A stretch of DNA of 14,823 nucleotides from Pseudomonadota bacterium (GTDB lineage Bacteria > Pseudomonadota > Alphaproteobacteria > Rhizobiales > Xanthobacteraceae): the NCBI GenBank assembly GCA_023387695.1, contig JAEWHT010000292.1, forward strand, positions 1 to 14,823, in the 5' to 3' direction. Each line of letters starts with the position of its first letter. The stretch's first letter is position 1. The notes beneath the pieces were generated by a model. It saw only the letters and a list, made by a program, of their open reading frames with translations. It was not told the origin of the DNA and did not search any database. Below are positions 7,193 through 12,482 of the stretch, one piece after another. Position numbers and translations under genes: made by a program.

Positions 7193-7302
7193 CCGTCATT
7201 CCGGGGCGCGCCACTTGGCGCGAGCCCGGAATCCATTTCTCCACACGTTCTGAGGTCCGATGGATTCCGGGCTCGATGCTTCGCATCGCCCCGGAATGAC
7301 GG
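7193..7302. repeat. Palindromic 'cgtcattccgggg' intergenic repeat
   Basis: A 110-bp inverted repeat has exact 14-bp termini: CCGTCATTCCGGGG (7193-7206) against CCCCGGAATGACGG (7289-7302). The inner arms also pair: GAGCCCGGAATCCA on the left with TGGATTCCGGGCTC on the right, and each arm has its own small hairpin (GGCGCGCC...GGCGCG; GATGCTTCGCATC). Elements of this type are abundant between genes of Bradyrhizobium and relatives and resemble non-autonomous palindromic repeats. It begins directly after the thioesterase stop and ends 11 nt before the stop of the convergent NTF2-like gene, so it may also end transcription from both sides. Confidence 0.9.
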
Positions 7303-7313
7303 CGTGGGGAGAC

Positions 7314-7781
7314 TTAGGCCAGATGCCGTTTCATCTCCGGCCTTGCCTTTAACTCCGCGCCCTGCTTGCCGACGATCTTCGCAATCCGCTCCGGCGCAAA
7401 CTTCAGATCGACGAACGCGGGCGCGGTGTTGGCGACCTCGTGATAGCTGACGATCTTGCAGTCGCGCAGCGTCATGATCGCGACGCCTTCGAACATCGCC
7501 CGCGCGCCGTTCGCTTCCGGCAGCGTTGATTTGTAGCTGAACGTGTAGCGCGCATAGAGCGTGGTGCCGTTGCTGATGGGATCATGCATATCCCAGCGGA
7601 AATCGGTCGCCGTGCGATAGAAGAAGTCGTCTACCATGCCCGCGATCTTTTCGCGGCCCGCGAACGCGCCGTAGAACACGTCGTGATAGACGCCGTCCTC
7701 GGTGAAGAGCTCAGCGAAGCTACGGCCGTTGCGTTGTTCGACGGCGTCGCAGAATGAGCGGAGCATGGCGGTGGTGGTCAT
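7314..7781 (-). CDS. NTF2-like / SnoaL-like domain protein
   Basis: This is a 155-residue single-domain protein of the NTF2-like cone fold. Typical features are the N-terminal helix MLRSFCDAVEQRNGRSFAEL followed by FTEDGVYHDVFYG, then GREKIAGMVDDFF, and later alternating strands such as YARYTFSYKS and VAIMTLRDCKIVSYHE. This fold holds small polyketide or steroid isomerases, dehydratases and many proteins of unknown role, so no reaction is assigned. The start is ATG; an ATG at codon 6 is also possible and the upstream ribosome-binding site is weak. The alpha/beta hydrolase gene lies 36 nt upstream on the same strand, so the two are probably one operon and may act on the same small molecule. 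There is no signal peptide. Confidence 0.8.
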   Translation of the reverse strand: MTTTAMLRSFCDAVEQRNGRSFAELFTEDGVYHDVFYGAFAGREKIAGMVDDFFYRTATDFRWDMHDPISNGTTLYARYTFSYKSTLPEANGARAMFEGVAIMTLRDCKIVSYHEVANTAPAFVDLKFAPERIAKIVGKQGAELKARPEMKRHLA

Positions 7782-7817
7782 CGGATCGCGTCCCGGCCTA
7801 TCTTGTTGTGGTCTACT

Positions 7818-8618
7818 TCACCCGATCTCCGCCACCGCGGCAAGAATGCGCGCGATGTCCTGCGGGCGGGACAGGCGGTGATCGCCGTCCTGGATCAAGG
7901 TGAGCACGACGTCGTCGGCCGGCAGGCGATGCGTCAACGCGAACGCGTGCTGCCACGGCACGTCGGGATCCCTTGCGCCTTGCAGAATGCGGACGGGGCA
8001 GCCGAGATCGATGGCGCTGCCGAGCAGGAGATGATTGCGCCCCTCCTCGATCAGCCTGCGCGTGATCGGATAGGGCGTGCCGTCGCCGTATTCGGATGGG
8101 CGTAGCCAAAAGCCCTTGGTCTCGATCTCCTGCTTCACCTCCGGCGAGAAGTTCTTCCACATCAGCTCTTCGGTGAAATCCGGCGCAGGCGCGATCAACA
8201 CGAGGCCGGCGAGCGACGCCTTTCCCGCACGCTTCTTGATTTCGCGCGCGAGCAGCAGCGCCATCCAGCCACCCATGGAGGAACCGATCAGAATCTGGGG
8301 ACCGGTGCAGAAGCGCTCGAATACCGCGACGCTGTCCTCGAGCCAGCTTCCAATGGTTCCGTCAGCGAATGCACCGCTGGATTCACCATGCCCGGAATAG
8401 TCGAATCGGACCGCGGCACGACCGTGCTCGGCCGCCCAACCGTCCAACGCCACCGCCTTGCCGCCCTGCATGTCCGATTTGAAGCCGCCGAGCCAGACGA
8501 CGCCAGGCCCTTGGCCAGGCCCCTGACCGCCACGGCGGCGCACCGCGATTTCGCGCGCTGATGGGCCCTCGCCAACATCAATAAAGTCCAGCACGGCATC
8601 GGATATTGCTGAGGTCAT
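7818..8618 (-). CDS. Alpha/beta hydrolase (ABHD10-like serine hydrolase)
   Basis: This 266-residue protein has a complete predicted serine-hydrolase triad. GSSMGG (112-117) is the nucleophile elbow with S114, D217 in GARDPDVPW is the acid, and H247 in DGDHRLSRP is the base. WLGGFKSDMQG (42-52) supplies the oxyanion segment, and RFDYSGHGESSG (71-82) is the usual loop after strand 4. The pattern GGFKSDM plus DYSGHG is that of the ABHD10-related group, which includes thioesterases and glucuronide esterases in animals; the bacterial substrate is not known. The ATG at 8616-8618 has only a weak ribosome-binding site. The gene is divergent from infC and precedes the NTF2-like gene by 36 nt. It has no signal peptide, so it is likely cytosolic. 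Confidence 0.88.
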   Translation of the reverse strand: MTSAISDAVLDFIDVGEGPSAREIAVRRRGGQGPGQGPGVVWLGGFKSDMQGGKAVALDGWAAEHGRAAVRFDYSGHGESSGAFADGTIGSWLEDSVAVFERFCTGPQILIGSSMGGWMALLLAREIKKRAGKASLAGLVLIAPAPDFTEELMWKNFSPEVKQEIETKGFWLRPSEYGDGTPYPITRRLIEEGRNHLLLGSAIDLGCPVRILQGARDPDVPWQHAFALTHRLPADDVVLTLIQDGDHRLSRPQDIARILAAVAEIG

Positions 8619-8759
8619 GGAACGTTTACTCTGGCTGTACGGTTTGAGGTCTCCGGGCGCGTTCCGCGAAGCAACCCTATATTGGTATTGACCCTTTGGG
8701 ACGCTTGCGGAACAGGGGCAAGCTGTCTATGTCGTGCAGCGTGCCGATAAGCGTGGCCA

Positions 8760-8817
8760 AAATGCCTCGCATTTGAGGGTTTTTCGCTGCTCGCAACAGC
8801 GACTTGCTTGCCGGCAA
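8760..8817 (+). promoter_or_regulatory. Structured 5' leader of infC: three short hairpins
   Basis: Three inverted repeats lie in a row: AAATGC/GCATTT (8760-8765 with 8769-8774, loop CTC), TCGCTG/CAGCGA (8784-8789 with 8797-8802, 7-nt loop) and the palindrome TTGCCGGCAA (8808-8817). A TTTTT run (8780-8784) follows the first hairpin after GAGGG, so that hairpin could act as a weak attenuator. infC-rpmI-rplT messages are translationally regulated by IF-3 and L20 in other bacteria; whether this leader does so is inference. A possible -35 TTGACC lies at 8688-8693 without a clear -10. Confidence 0.35.
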
Positions 8818-8858
8818 ACGCATCTTCCTGCAAAATAGCCGCTTCCTTTCACAATCTT

Positions 8859-8873
8859 GGAGAACCACCCATT
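8859..8873 (+). promoter_or_regulatory. Shine-Dalgarno and AUU start that set the infC reading start
   Basis: GGAG (8859-8862), an 8-nt spacer and ATT (8871-8873) define the infC start. Rare AUU, AUC or AUA starts are a conserved mark of infC and make its translation sensitive to IF-3 level. Confidence 0.85.
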
Positions 8874-9410
8874 CGCCGTCCCAATAGAGCCCCGCCCGTT
8901 GCCAGCAAAGATGGGCCGCGCATCAATGATGATATTCGAAACGCGCAGATCCAGCTGATCGATCAGACCGGTGACAACAAAGGCACCGTCGAGACGATGC
9001 TTGCCATCAAGATGGCCCAGGAAGCCGGCATGGATCTGGTCGAGATTTCGCCAAATGTCAGCCCTCCCGTCTGCAAGATTATGGACTACGGGAAGTATAA
9101 GTATTCCGCCCAGAAGAAAGCCGCTGAAGCCCGCAAGCGTCAGAAGACCGTCGAAATCAAGGAGATCAAGCTCCGCCCGATGATCGACGATCACGACTAT
9201 GACGTGAAGATGCGCGCGATGCTGCGGTTCTTCGAAGAGGGCGACAAGGTCAAGATCACCCTGCGCTATCGCGGCCGCGAAATGGCGCACCAGGAGATCG
9301 GCACCAAGCTGTTGGACAAGATCAAGACCGACGTCGCCGAGCTCGCCAAGGTCGAGCAGGACGCCCGGTTCGAAGGCCGCCAGGTCGTCATGGTACTGGC
9401 GCCGCGCTGA
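8871..9410 (+). CDS. infC: Translation initiation factor IF-3, AUU start codon
   Basis: IF-3 binds the 30S subunit, prevents premature joining of the 50S subunit and checks the start codon and initiator tRNA. The product is 179 residues, a normal length. The N-domain contains GPRINDDIRN (15-24) and MDLVEISPNVSPPVCKIMDY (54-73); the linker is lysine-rich (KYKYSAQKKAAEARKRQK); the C-domain contains EIKLRPMIDDHDYDVK and ends in MVLAPR. No ATG, GTG or well-placed TTG exists at the proper N-terminus. The start is ATT at 8871-8873, with GGAG (8859-8862) 8 nt upstream. An in-frame TTG at 8808 would add 21 residues and has no ribosome-binding site. The AUU start is the classic device by which IF-3 represses its own translation. 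A strong terminator follows at 9437. Confidence 0.96.
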   Translation: MRRPNRAPPVASKDGPRINDDIRNAQIQLIDQTGDNKGTVETMLAIKMAQEAGMDLVEISPNVSPPVCKIMDYGKYKYSAQKKAAEARKRQKTVEIKEIKLRPMIDDHDYDVKMRAMLRFFEEGDKVKITLRYRGREMAHQEIGTKLLDKIKTDVAELAKVEQDARFEGRQVVMVLAPR

Positions 9411-9436
9411 CGCCGGTTCGCTTTAGCTGATGTTTT

Positions 9437-9475
9437 AACGGCCCGTCCGGATCTCCGGCGGGCCGTTTGGTTTTT
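9437..9475 (+). terminator. Intrinsic terminator of infC
   Basis: AACGGCCCG (9437-9445) pairs exactly with CGGGCCGTT (9459-9467). An inner CCGG (9447-9450) pairs with CCGG (9455-9458) around an ATCT loop, with a single bulged T at 9446. TGGTTTTT follows at 9468-9475. This is a textbook Rho-independent terminator 27 nt after the infC stop. It implies that rpmI-rplT are transcribed mainly from their own promoter. The T-run overlaps the stop codon of the convergent exported-protein gene. Confidence 0.93.
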
Positions 9476-9872
9476 ATGTCCGCGACGCCTGCCAGGTGCC
9501 GCTGCACTGGTCGCCGGAGATCACGCCCTTCCAGGAGCCAGCGCCCGCTGCACCACCAAGCCGGCCGCCACCCGTGGCATGCGAGGCGCCGACCGACACC
9601 TGGACCGCAACGGCGCCGCCGCGATTGACGGTACCCGAGACCCGGCCGCCACCGGCGGACGTCACCCGGGTTCCTGATACGGTGAAGGGGACGCTGTAGC
9701 CCGAGCTGCAATTGCCGCGGGTGGTGGCGAAGGTGACATTCCAGGTCCCGTCATAACCGGCGATGCGGGCATCGGCGGTCGAGGGGATCGCGGCCGCGGC
9801 AAGCACGGCGAACAGGGCAAGGTGACGCGGACGGGAGAAAACTGACAAAATCGATTGAGAAAAATGGGCCAT
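9474..9872 (-). CDS. Small exported glycine-rich protein of unknown function
   Basis: This 132-residue protein has a clear signal peptide: basic region RPRH (14-17), hydrophobic core LALFAVLAAAAI (18-29) and a likely cleavage after ADA (33-35). The mature part is rich in glycine, serine, threonine and valine in alternating strand-like stretches (GTWNVTFATT, SVPFTVSGTRV, VAVQVSVGAS) and has two cysteines, in RGNCSSGYS and GDQCSGTW, that may form a disulfide. GTWNVTF near the start and SGTW near the end look like repeated edge motifs, so a small beta-barrel or beta-sandwich is possible. The ATG is preceded by AGGA (9878-9881) at 5 nt. It is convergent with infC and divergent from rpmI. I recognise no named family and the periplasmic location is inferred. 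The high codon-position GC argues for a genuine gene. Confidence 0.78.
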   Translation of the reverse strand: MAHFSQSILSVFSRPRHLALFAVLAAAAIPSTADARIAGYDGTWNVTFATTRGNCSSGYSVPFTVSGTRVTSAGGGRVSGTVNRGGAVAVQVSVGASHATGGGRLGGAAGAGSWKGVISGDQCSGTWQASRT

Positions 9873-10143
9873 TTTGGTCCTGCTCCGGGCGAGACGGCTT
9901 GGACGATGTGTACCGCTCCGAATAGTCGTCCGGTAGCTTTCACCGGTTCATCGTTGCCAATTCGCCCGTTCTCTGTCATAAGCCCGGCCTTCACCGCCCG
10001 GCTGATTAAGGGCTGCCGTGGCGGTGTTTCGTGCGGGTTTCGCGCTAGTTCGTAAAACCTGAGCACAATCAACGCTCTAACGAGCATTTTTGACGGCCAC
10101 GCCGCCTTCGCGGGCGGACTTCGTTGGCCATTAGGAGAGCCAA
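9873..10143. promoter_or_regulatory. Divergent intergenic region upstream of rpmI
   Basis: This 271-bp region should hold the rpmI-rplT promoter on the plus strand and the exported-protein promoter on the minus strand. The best plus-strand candidate is TTGCCA (9954-9959), 16 nt, TCATAA (9976-9981), which is weak. A short GCTC-TAAC-GAGC hairpin with ATTTTT (10074-10091) and a larger hairpin (10095-10129, listed separately) precede the rpmI ribosome-binding site AGGAG (10133-10137). Open frames across the region show no coding character. Confidence 0.45.
10095..10129 (+). promoter_or_regulatory. Hairpin in the rpmI leader
   Basis: The outer stem GGCCA/TGGCC (10095-10099 with 10125-10129) encloses an inner stem CCGCC/GGCGG (10102-10106 with 10113-10117) with a 6-nt loop and an asymmetric internal loop. 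It ends 3 nt before the AGGAG ribosome-binding site of rpmI. In other bacteria L20 represses rpmI-rplT by binding leader structures that mimic its 23S rRNA site; this hairpin is a candidate, but I cannot match it to a known leader class. Confidence 0.4.
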
Positions 10144-10344
10144 ATGCCCAAGCTGAAGACCAAATCGGGCGCTAAAAAGCGCTTCAAGGTGACTGCCACC
10201 GGCAAAGTGATGTTCGCTCATCGCAGCAAGCGTCACGGCATGATCAAGCGGACGAAGAAGCAGATCCGTCAGCTTCGCGGCACCGCTGTGCTGTTCAAGA
10301 CCGACGGCGACAACGTCAAGAAGTACTTCTTGCCGAACGCCTGA
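10144..10344 (+). CDS. rpmI: 50S ribosomal protein L35
   Basis: This 66-residue, strongly basic ribosomal protein of the large subunit has a typical length. It starts MPKLKTKSGAKKRFKVTATG and continues with AHRSKRHGMIKRTKKQIRQL, the family core. The ATG has AGGAG (10133-10137) 6 nt upstream. It is followed by rplT after 89 nt on the same strand, the conserved rpmI-rplT order. Transcription probably starts in the region upstream because infC ends in a strong terminator. Confidence 0.97.
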   Translation: MPKLKTKSGAKKRFKVTATGKVMFAHRSKRHGMIKRTKKQIRQLRGTAVLFKTDGDNVKKYFLPNA

Positions 10345-10379
10345 TCGCGTCCAGATCGACGAAGATCATTGCCATCTCT

Positions 10380-10396
10380 GCCGCGCATCGCGCGGC
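10380..10396 (+). other. GC-rich hairpin between rpmI and rplT
   Basis: GCCGCGC (10380-10386 region) pairs with GCGCGGC (10390-10396) around an ATC triloop, in the 89-nt spacer. No T-run follows, so it is not a standard terminator. It could be a processing or protective structure or part of an L20 control site; function is not shown. Confidence 0.4.
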
Positions 10397-10433
10397 GATC
10401 CGAAAACCAAGTCATCTCTGAAGGATTTTTGTC

Positions 10434-10793
10434 ATGTCTCGCGTCAAACGCGGTGTGACCGCTCACGCCAAGCACAAGAAAGTCTACAAGGCCGCCAAGG
10501 GTTTCTACGGCCGCCGCAAGAACACCATCCGCGCCGCCAAACCGGCCGTGGAGAAGGCCCAGCAATACGCCTTCCGTGACCGCAAGCGTAAGAAGCGCAC
10601 CTTCCGCGCGCTGTGGATCCAGCGTCTCAACGCGGCTGTCCGTCCGTTCGGCCTGACCTACAGCCGATTTATCGACGGTCTCGCCAAGTCGGGCATCACC
10701 GTGGACCGCAAGGTGCTGTCGGATCTCGCGATCAACGAGCCCGCGTCGTTCCAGCTGATCGCCGAGAAGGCCAAAGCTGCTCTAGCCGCTTAA
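10434..10793 (+). CDS. rplT: 50S ribosomal protein L20
   Basis: This 119-residue, basic large-subunit protein is essential for early 50S assembly and in other bacteria is a translational repressor of its own operon. The N-terminal extension is rich in lysine and arginine (RVKRGVTAHAKHKKVYKAAK), then GFYGRRKNTIRAAKPAVEKA, RDRKRKKRTFRALWIQRLNA and SRFIDGLAKSGITVDRKVLS, all standard L20 segments. The ATG has AAGGA (10421-10425) 8 nt upstream. It is followed after 29 nt by the convergent exported-protein gene. Confidence 0.97.
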   Translation: MSRVKRGVTAHAKHKKVYKAAKGFYGRRKNTIRAAKPAVEKAQQYAFRDRKRKKRTFRALWIQRLNAAVRPFGLTYSRFIDGLAKSGITVDRKVLSDLAINEPASFQLIAEKAKAALAA

Positions 10794-10822
10794 AAGCCTG
10801 CTCTGGCAGCCTAAGCCTGGCG

Positions 10823-11248
10823 CTAGCGGGCCGTCTGGCCCGCAGCCTTCAGCGTGCGTTGCGAGTAACGCTGGGCGACCTCCGCCCGGCAGAAAGCCGT
10901 AAACGAGAGATACATGGTGCCGGACTTGTTCCGGTACTTGATATCGCACGCGTGCATCTCGCCTTTGTACGCCTGCGTCTGCGCGGCATTGAGGCCGGGC
11001 TTGAAGTCCGCCTCGCACTTCTTTTCGACGGCGGCGCCGAGCTGGACGTCGCCGCTCGCGGTCAGTTCGCAATCTTTGAAGACCTTCATCGCGCTTTGGC
11101 AGCCCTTCTGGCTGCTGATGGTATCGACGACCTCGTCCAGCGTCATGGACGTGTCCATGCAGACCATGGCGCGCGCAGGCTGAGCTGTGGCCGACAGAAC
11201 GATAGCCAGGGCGGCCAGAGAAGCAGCGAAAACGGATTTCGAAAGCAT
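10823..11248 (-). CDS. Small exported six-cysteine protein of unknown function
   Basis: This 141-residue protein has a signal peptide: MLSKSVFAASLAALAIVLSA (1-20), cleaved most likely after ARA (25-27). The mature chain has six cysteines (C30, C50, C60, C78, C101, C120), an even number that would allow three disulfides in the periplasm. It is mostly helical in appearance, with no membrane segment after the signal. The frame is open upstream to 11302, but the ATG at 11246-11248 is preferred because GAGGAG (11258-11263) lies 9 nt upstream and the signal peptide then starts properly. It lies antisense between rplT and pheS, converging on rplT and diverging from pheS. I do not recognise the family. 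The C-terminal codons overlap a strong hairpin at 10826-10843. Confidence 0.82.
   Translation of the reverse strand: MLSKSVFAASLAALAIVLSATAQPARAMVCMDTSMTLDEVVDTISSQKGCQSAMKVFKDCELTASGDVQLGAAVEKKCEADFKPGLNAAQTQAYKGEMHACDIKYRNKSGTMYLSFTAFCRAEVAQRYSQRTLKAAGQTAR
10826..10843. other. Perfect hairpin at the rplT / exported-protein convergent junction
   Basis: GCGGGCC (10826-10832) and GGCCCGC (10837-10843) form a 7-bp stem with a GTCT loop, 33 nt after the rplT stop and within the last codons of the minus-strand gene. No T-run follows on either strand. It may help to end transcription in both directions, but this is inference. Confidence 0.35.
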
Positions 11249-11323
11249 CACAAAGGTCTCCTCGTATCCTGTCTTGGTGCCCGGCCCCCGCGCGAGGTTC
11301 AACCCAGCCGTTCAAGGCCCGAA

Positions 11324-11389
11324 ATGACCGGCTTTTTGCTTGACGTTACGGCCTTCGGGCGGCGACAACCCAGCCGAATTTGGAGCTAA
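11324..11389 (+). other. Possible 21-codon upstream ORF before pheS
   Basis: ATG at 11324 opens a 21-codon frame (MTGFLLDVTAFGRRQPSRIW plus S) that stops with TAA at 11387-11389, 10 nt before the pheS GTG. AAGG (11314-11317) lies 6 nt upstream of the ATG. The stop overlaps the pheS ribosome-binding site AAGGA (11388-11392). Only two codons are for phenylalanine, far fewer than in the E. coli pheST leader peptide, so a phenylalanine attenuator is not supported. Translational coupling into pheS is possible. A TTGACG box at 11340-11345, if it is the pheS -35, would place transcription start after this ORF. Confidence 0.3.
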
Positions 11390-11399
11390 GGATTTCCCT

Positions 11400-12482
11400 G
11401 TGTCCGACCTCGCAACGCTTGAAACATCCATCCTCGACCAGATCGCCGCCGCCGGCGATGAAGCCGCACTCGAAGCGGTGCGCGTCGCGGCCCTCGGCAA
11501 GAAGGGCTCGATCTCGGCGCTGCTTGCCACGCTCGGCAAGATGTCGCCCGACGAGCGCAAGACGCAAGGCGCCGCGATCAACCAGGCCAAGGACAAGGTG
11601 ACGGACGCGCTCGCCGCGCGGCGCGACCTCTTGAAGTCCGCGGCGCTCGATGCGCGGCTCGCGTCCGAGACGATCGACGTCACGCAGCCCTTGCGCGATG
11701 CGCAGGCCGAGGCCGGCCGCATCCATCCGCTCAGCCAGGTCTGGGACGAGCTGACCACCATCTTCGCCGACATGGGATTCTCGGTCGCCGAAGGTCCTGA
11801 TATCGAGACCGACGATTACAACTTCACCAAGCTGAATTTTCCGGAAGGCCATCCGGCGCGCGAGATGCACGACACGTTCTTCTTCCATCCGAAGGAGGAC
11901 GGCTCGCGCATGCTGCTGCGGACTCACACCTCGCCGGTGCAGGTGCGCACGATGCTGACCCAGAAGCCGCCGATCCGCGTGATCTGCCCGGGCCGCACCT
12001 ACCGCATCGATTCGGATGCGACCCACACGCCGCAATTCCACCAGGTCGAAGGCCTCGTCATCGACAAGCACTCGCATCTCGGCCACCTCAAATGGATCTT
12101 GCACGAGTTCTGCAAGGCATTCTTCGAGGTCGACCACATCAACATGCGCTTCCGGCCGTCGTTCTTCCCGTTCACGGAGCCGTCGCTGGAAGTCGACATC
12201 CAGTGCCGCCGCGACAAGGGCGAGATTCGCTTCGGCGAGGGCGAGGACTGGCTCGAGATTTTGGGCTGCGGCATGGTGCATCCGAACGTGCTGCGCGCCT
12301 GCGGCATCGATCCCGATGAGTACCAGGGCTTCGCGTGGGGCATGGGCATCGACCGCATCGCCATGCTGAAATACGGCATCGCCGATCTGCGCCAGCTCTT
12401 CGACAGCGACGTCCGCTGGCTCAACCATTACGGCTTCAAGCCGCTCGAAGTGCCGACACTCGCTGGAGGGCTGAGCTCGTGA
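11400..12482 (+). CDS. pheS: Phenylalanyl-tRNA synthetase alpha subunit
   Basis: This is the 360-residue catalytic subunit of the class II synthetase that joins phenylalanine to tRNA-Phe as an alpha2-beta2 tetramer. The N-terminal coiled-coil arm (about 1-90) precedes the catalytic domain. RTHTSPVQVRTM is the motif 2-side segment, FTEPSLEVD (258-266) is the hallmark of PheS, GCGMVHPNVL follows, and GMGIDRIAML (314-323) is motif 3. The start is GTG at 11400 with AAGGA (11388-11392) 7 nt upstream; the frame is open to a TTG at 11340 with no ribosome-binding site. The length fits the family. It overlaps pheT by 4 nt (GTGA), so the two subunits are translationally coupled. Confidence 0.97.
   Translation: MSDLATLETSILDQIAAAGDEAALEAVRVAALGKKGSISALLATLGKMSPDERKTQGAAINQAKDKVTDALAARRDLLKSAALDARLASETIDVTQPLRDAQAEAGRIHPLSQVWDELTTIFADMGFSVAEGPDIETDDYNFTKLNFPEGHPAREMHDTFFFHPKEDGSRMLLRTHTSPVQVRTMLTQKPPIRVICPGRTYRIDSDATHTPQFHQVEGLVIDKHSHLGHLKWILHEFCKAFFEVDHINMRFRPSFFPFTEPSLEVDIQCRRDKGEIRFGEGEDWLEILGCGMVHPNVLRACGIDPDEYQGFAWGMGIDRIAMLKYGIADLRQLFDSDVRWLNHYGFKPLEVPTLAGGLSS

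Noticed and set aside
10074..10092. GCTC-TAAC-GAGC followed by ATTTTT upstream of rpmI
   Set aside because: The 4-bp stem is too short for a convincing intrinsic terminator.
11340..11368. TTGACG as the -35 of a pheS promoter
   Set aside because: With 17-nt spacing the -10 would be CGACAA, a poor match; left as a possibility only.
10613..11389. Plus-strand open frame running through rplT and opposite the six-cysteine protein
   Set aside because: Out of frame with rplT and antisense to a gene with a signal peptide and ribosome-binding site. Only its last 22 codons (from 11324) have an independent ribosome-binding site and are discussed separately.
11324..11389. Classic phenylalanine-rich leader peptide and attenuator for pheST
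   Set aside because: Only two Phe codons in 21 and no terminator hairpin with a T-run before pheS.
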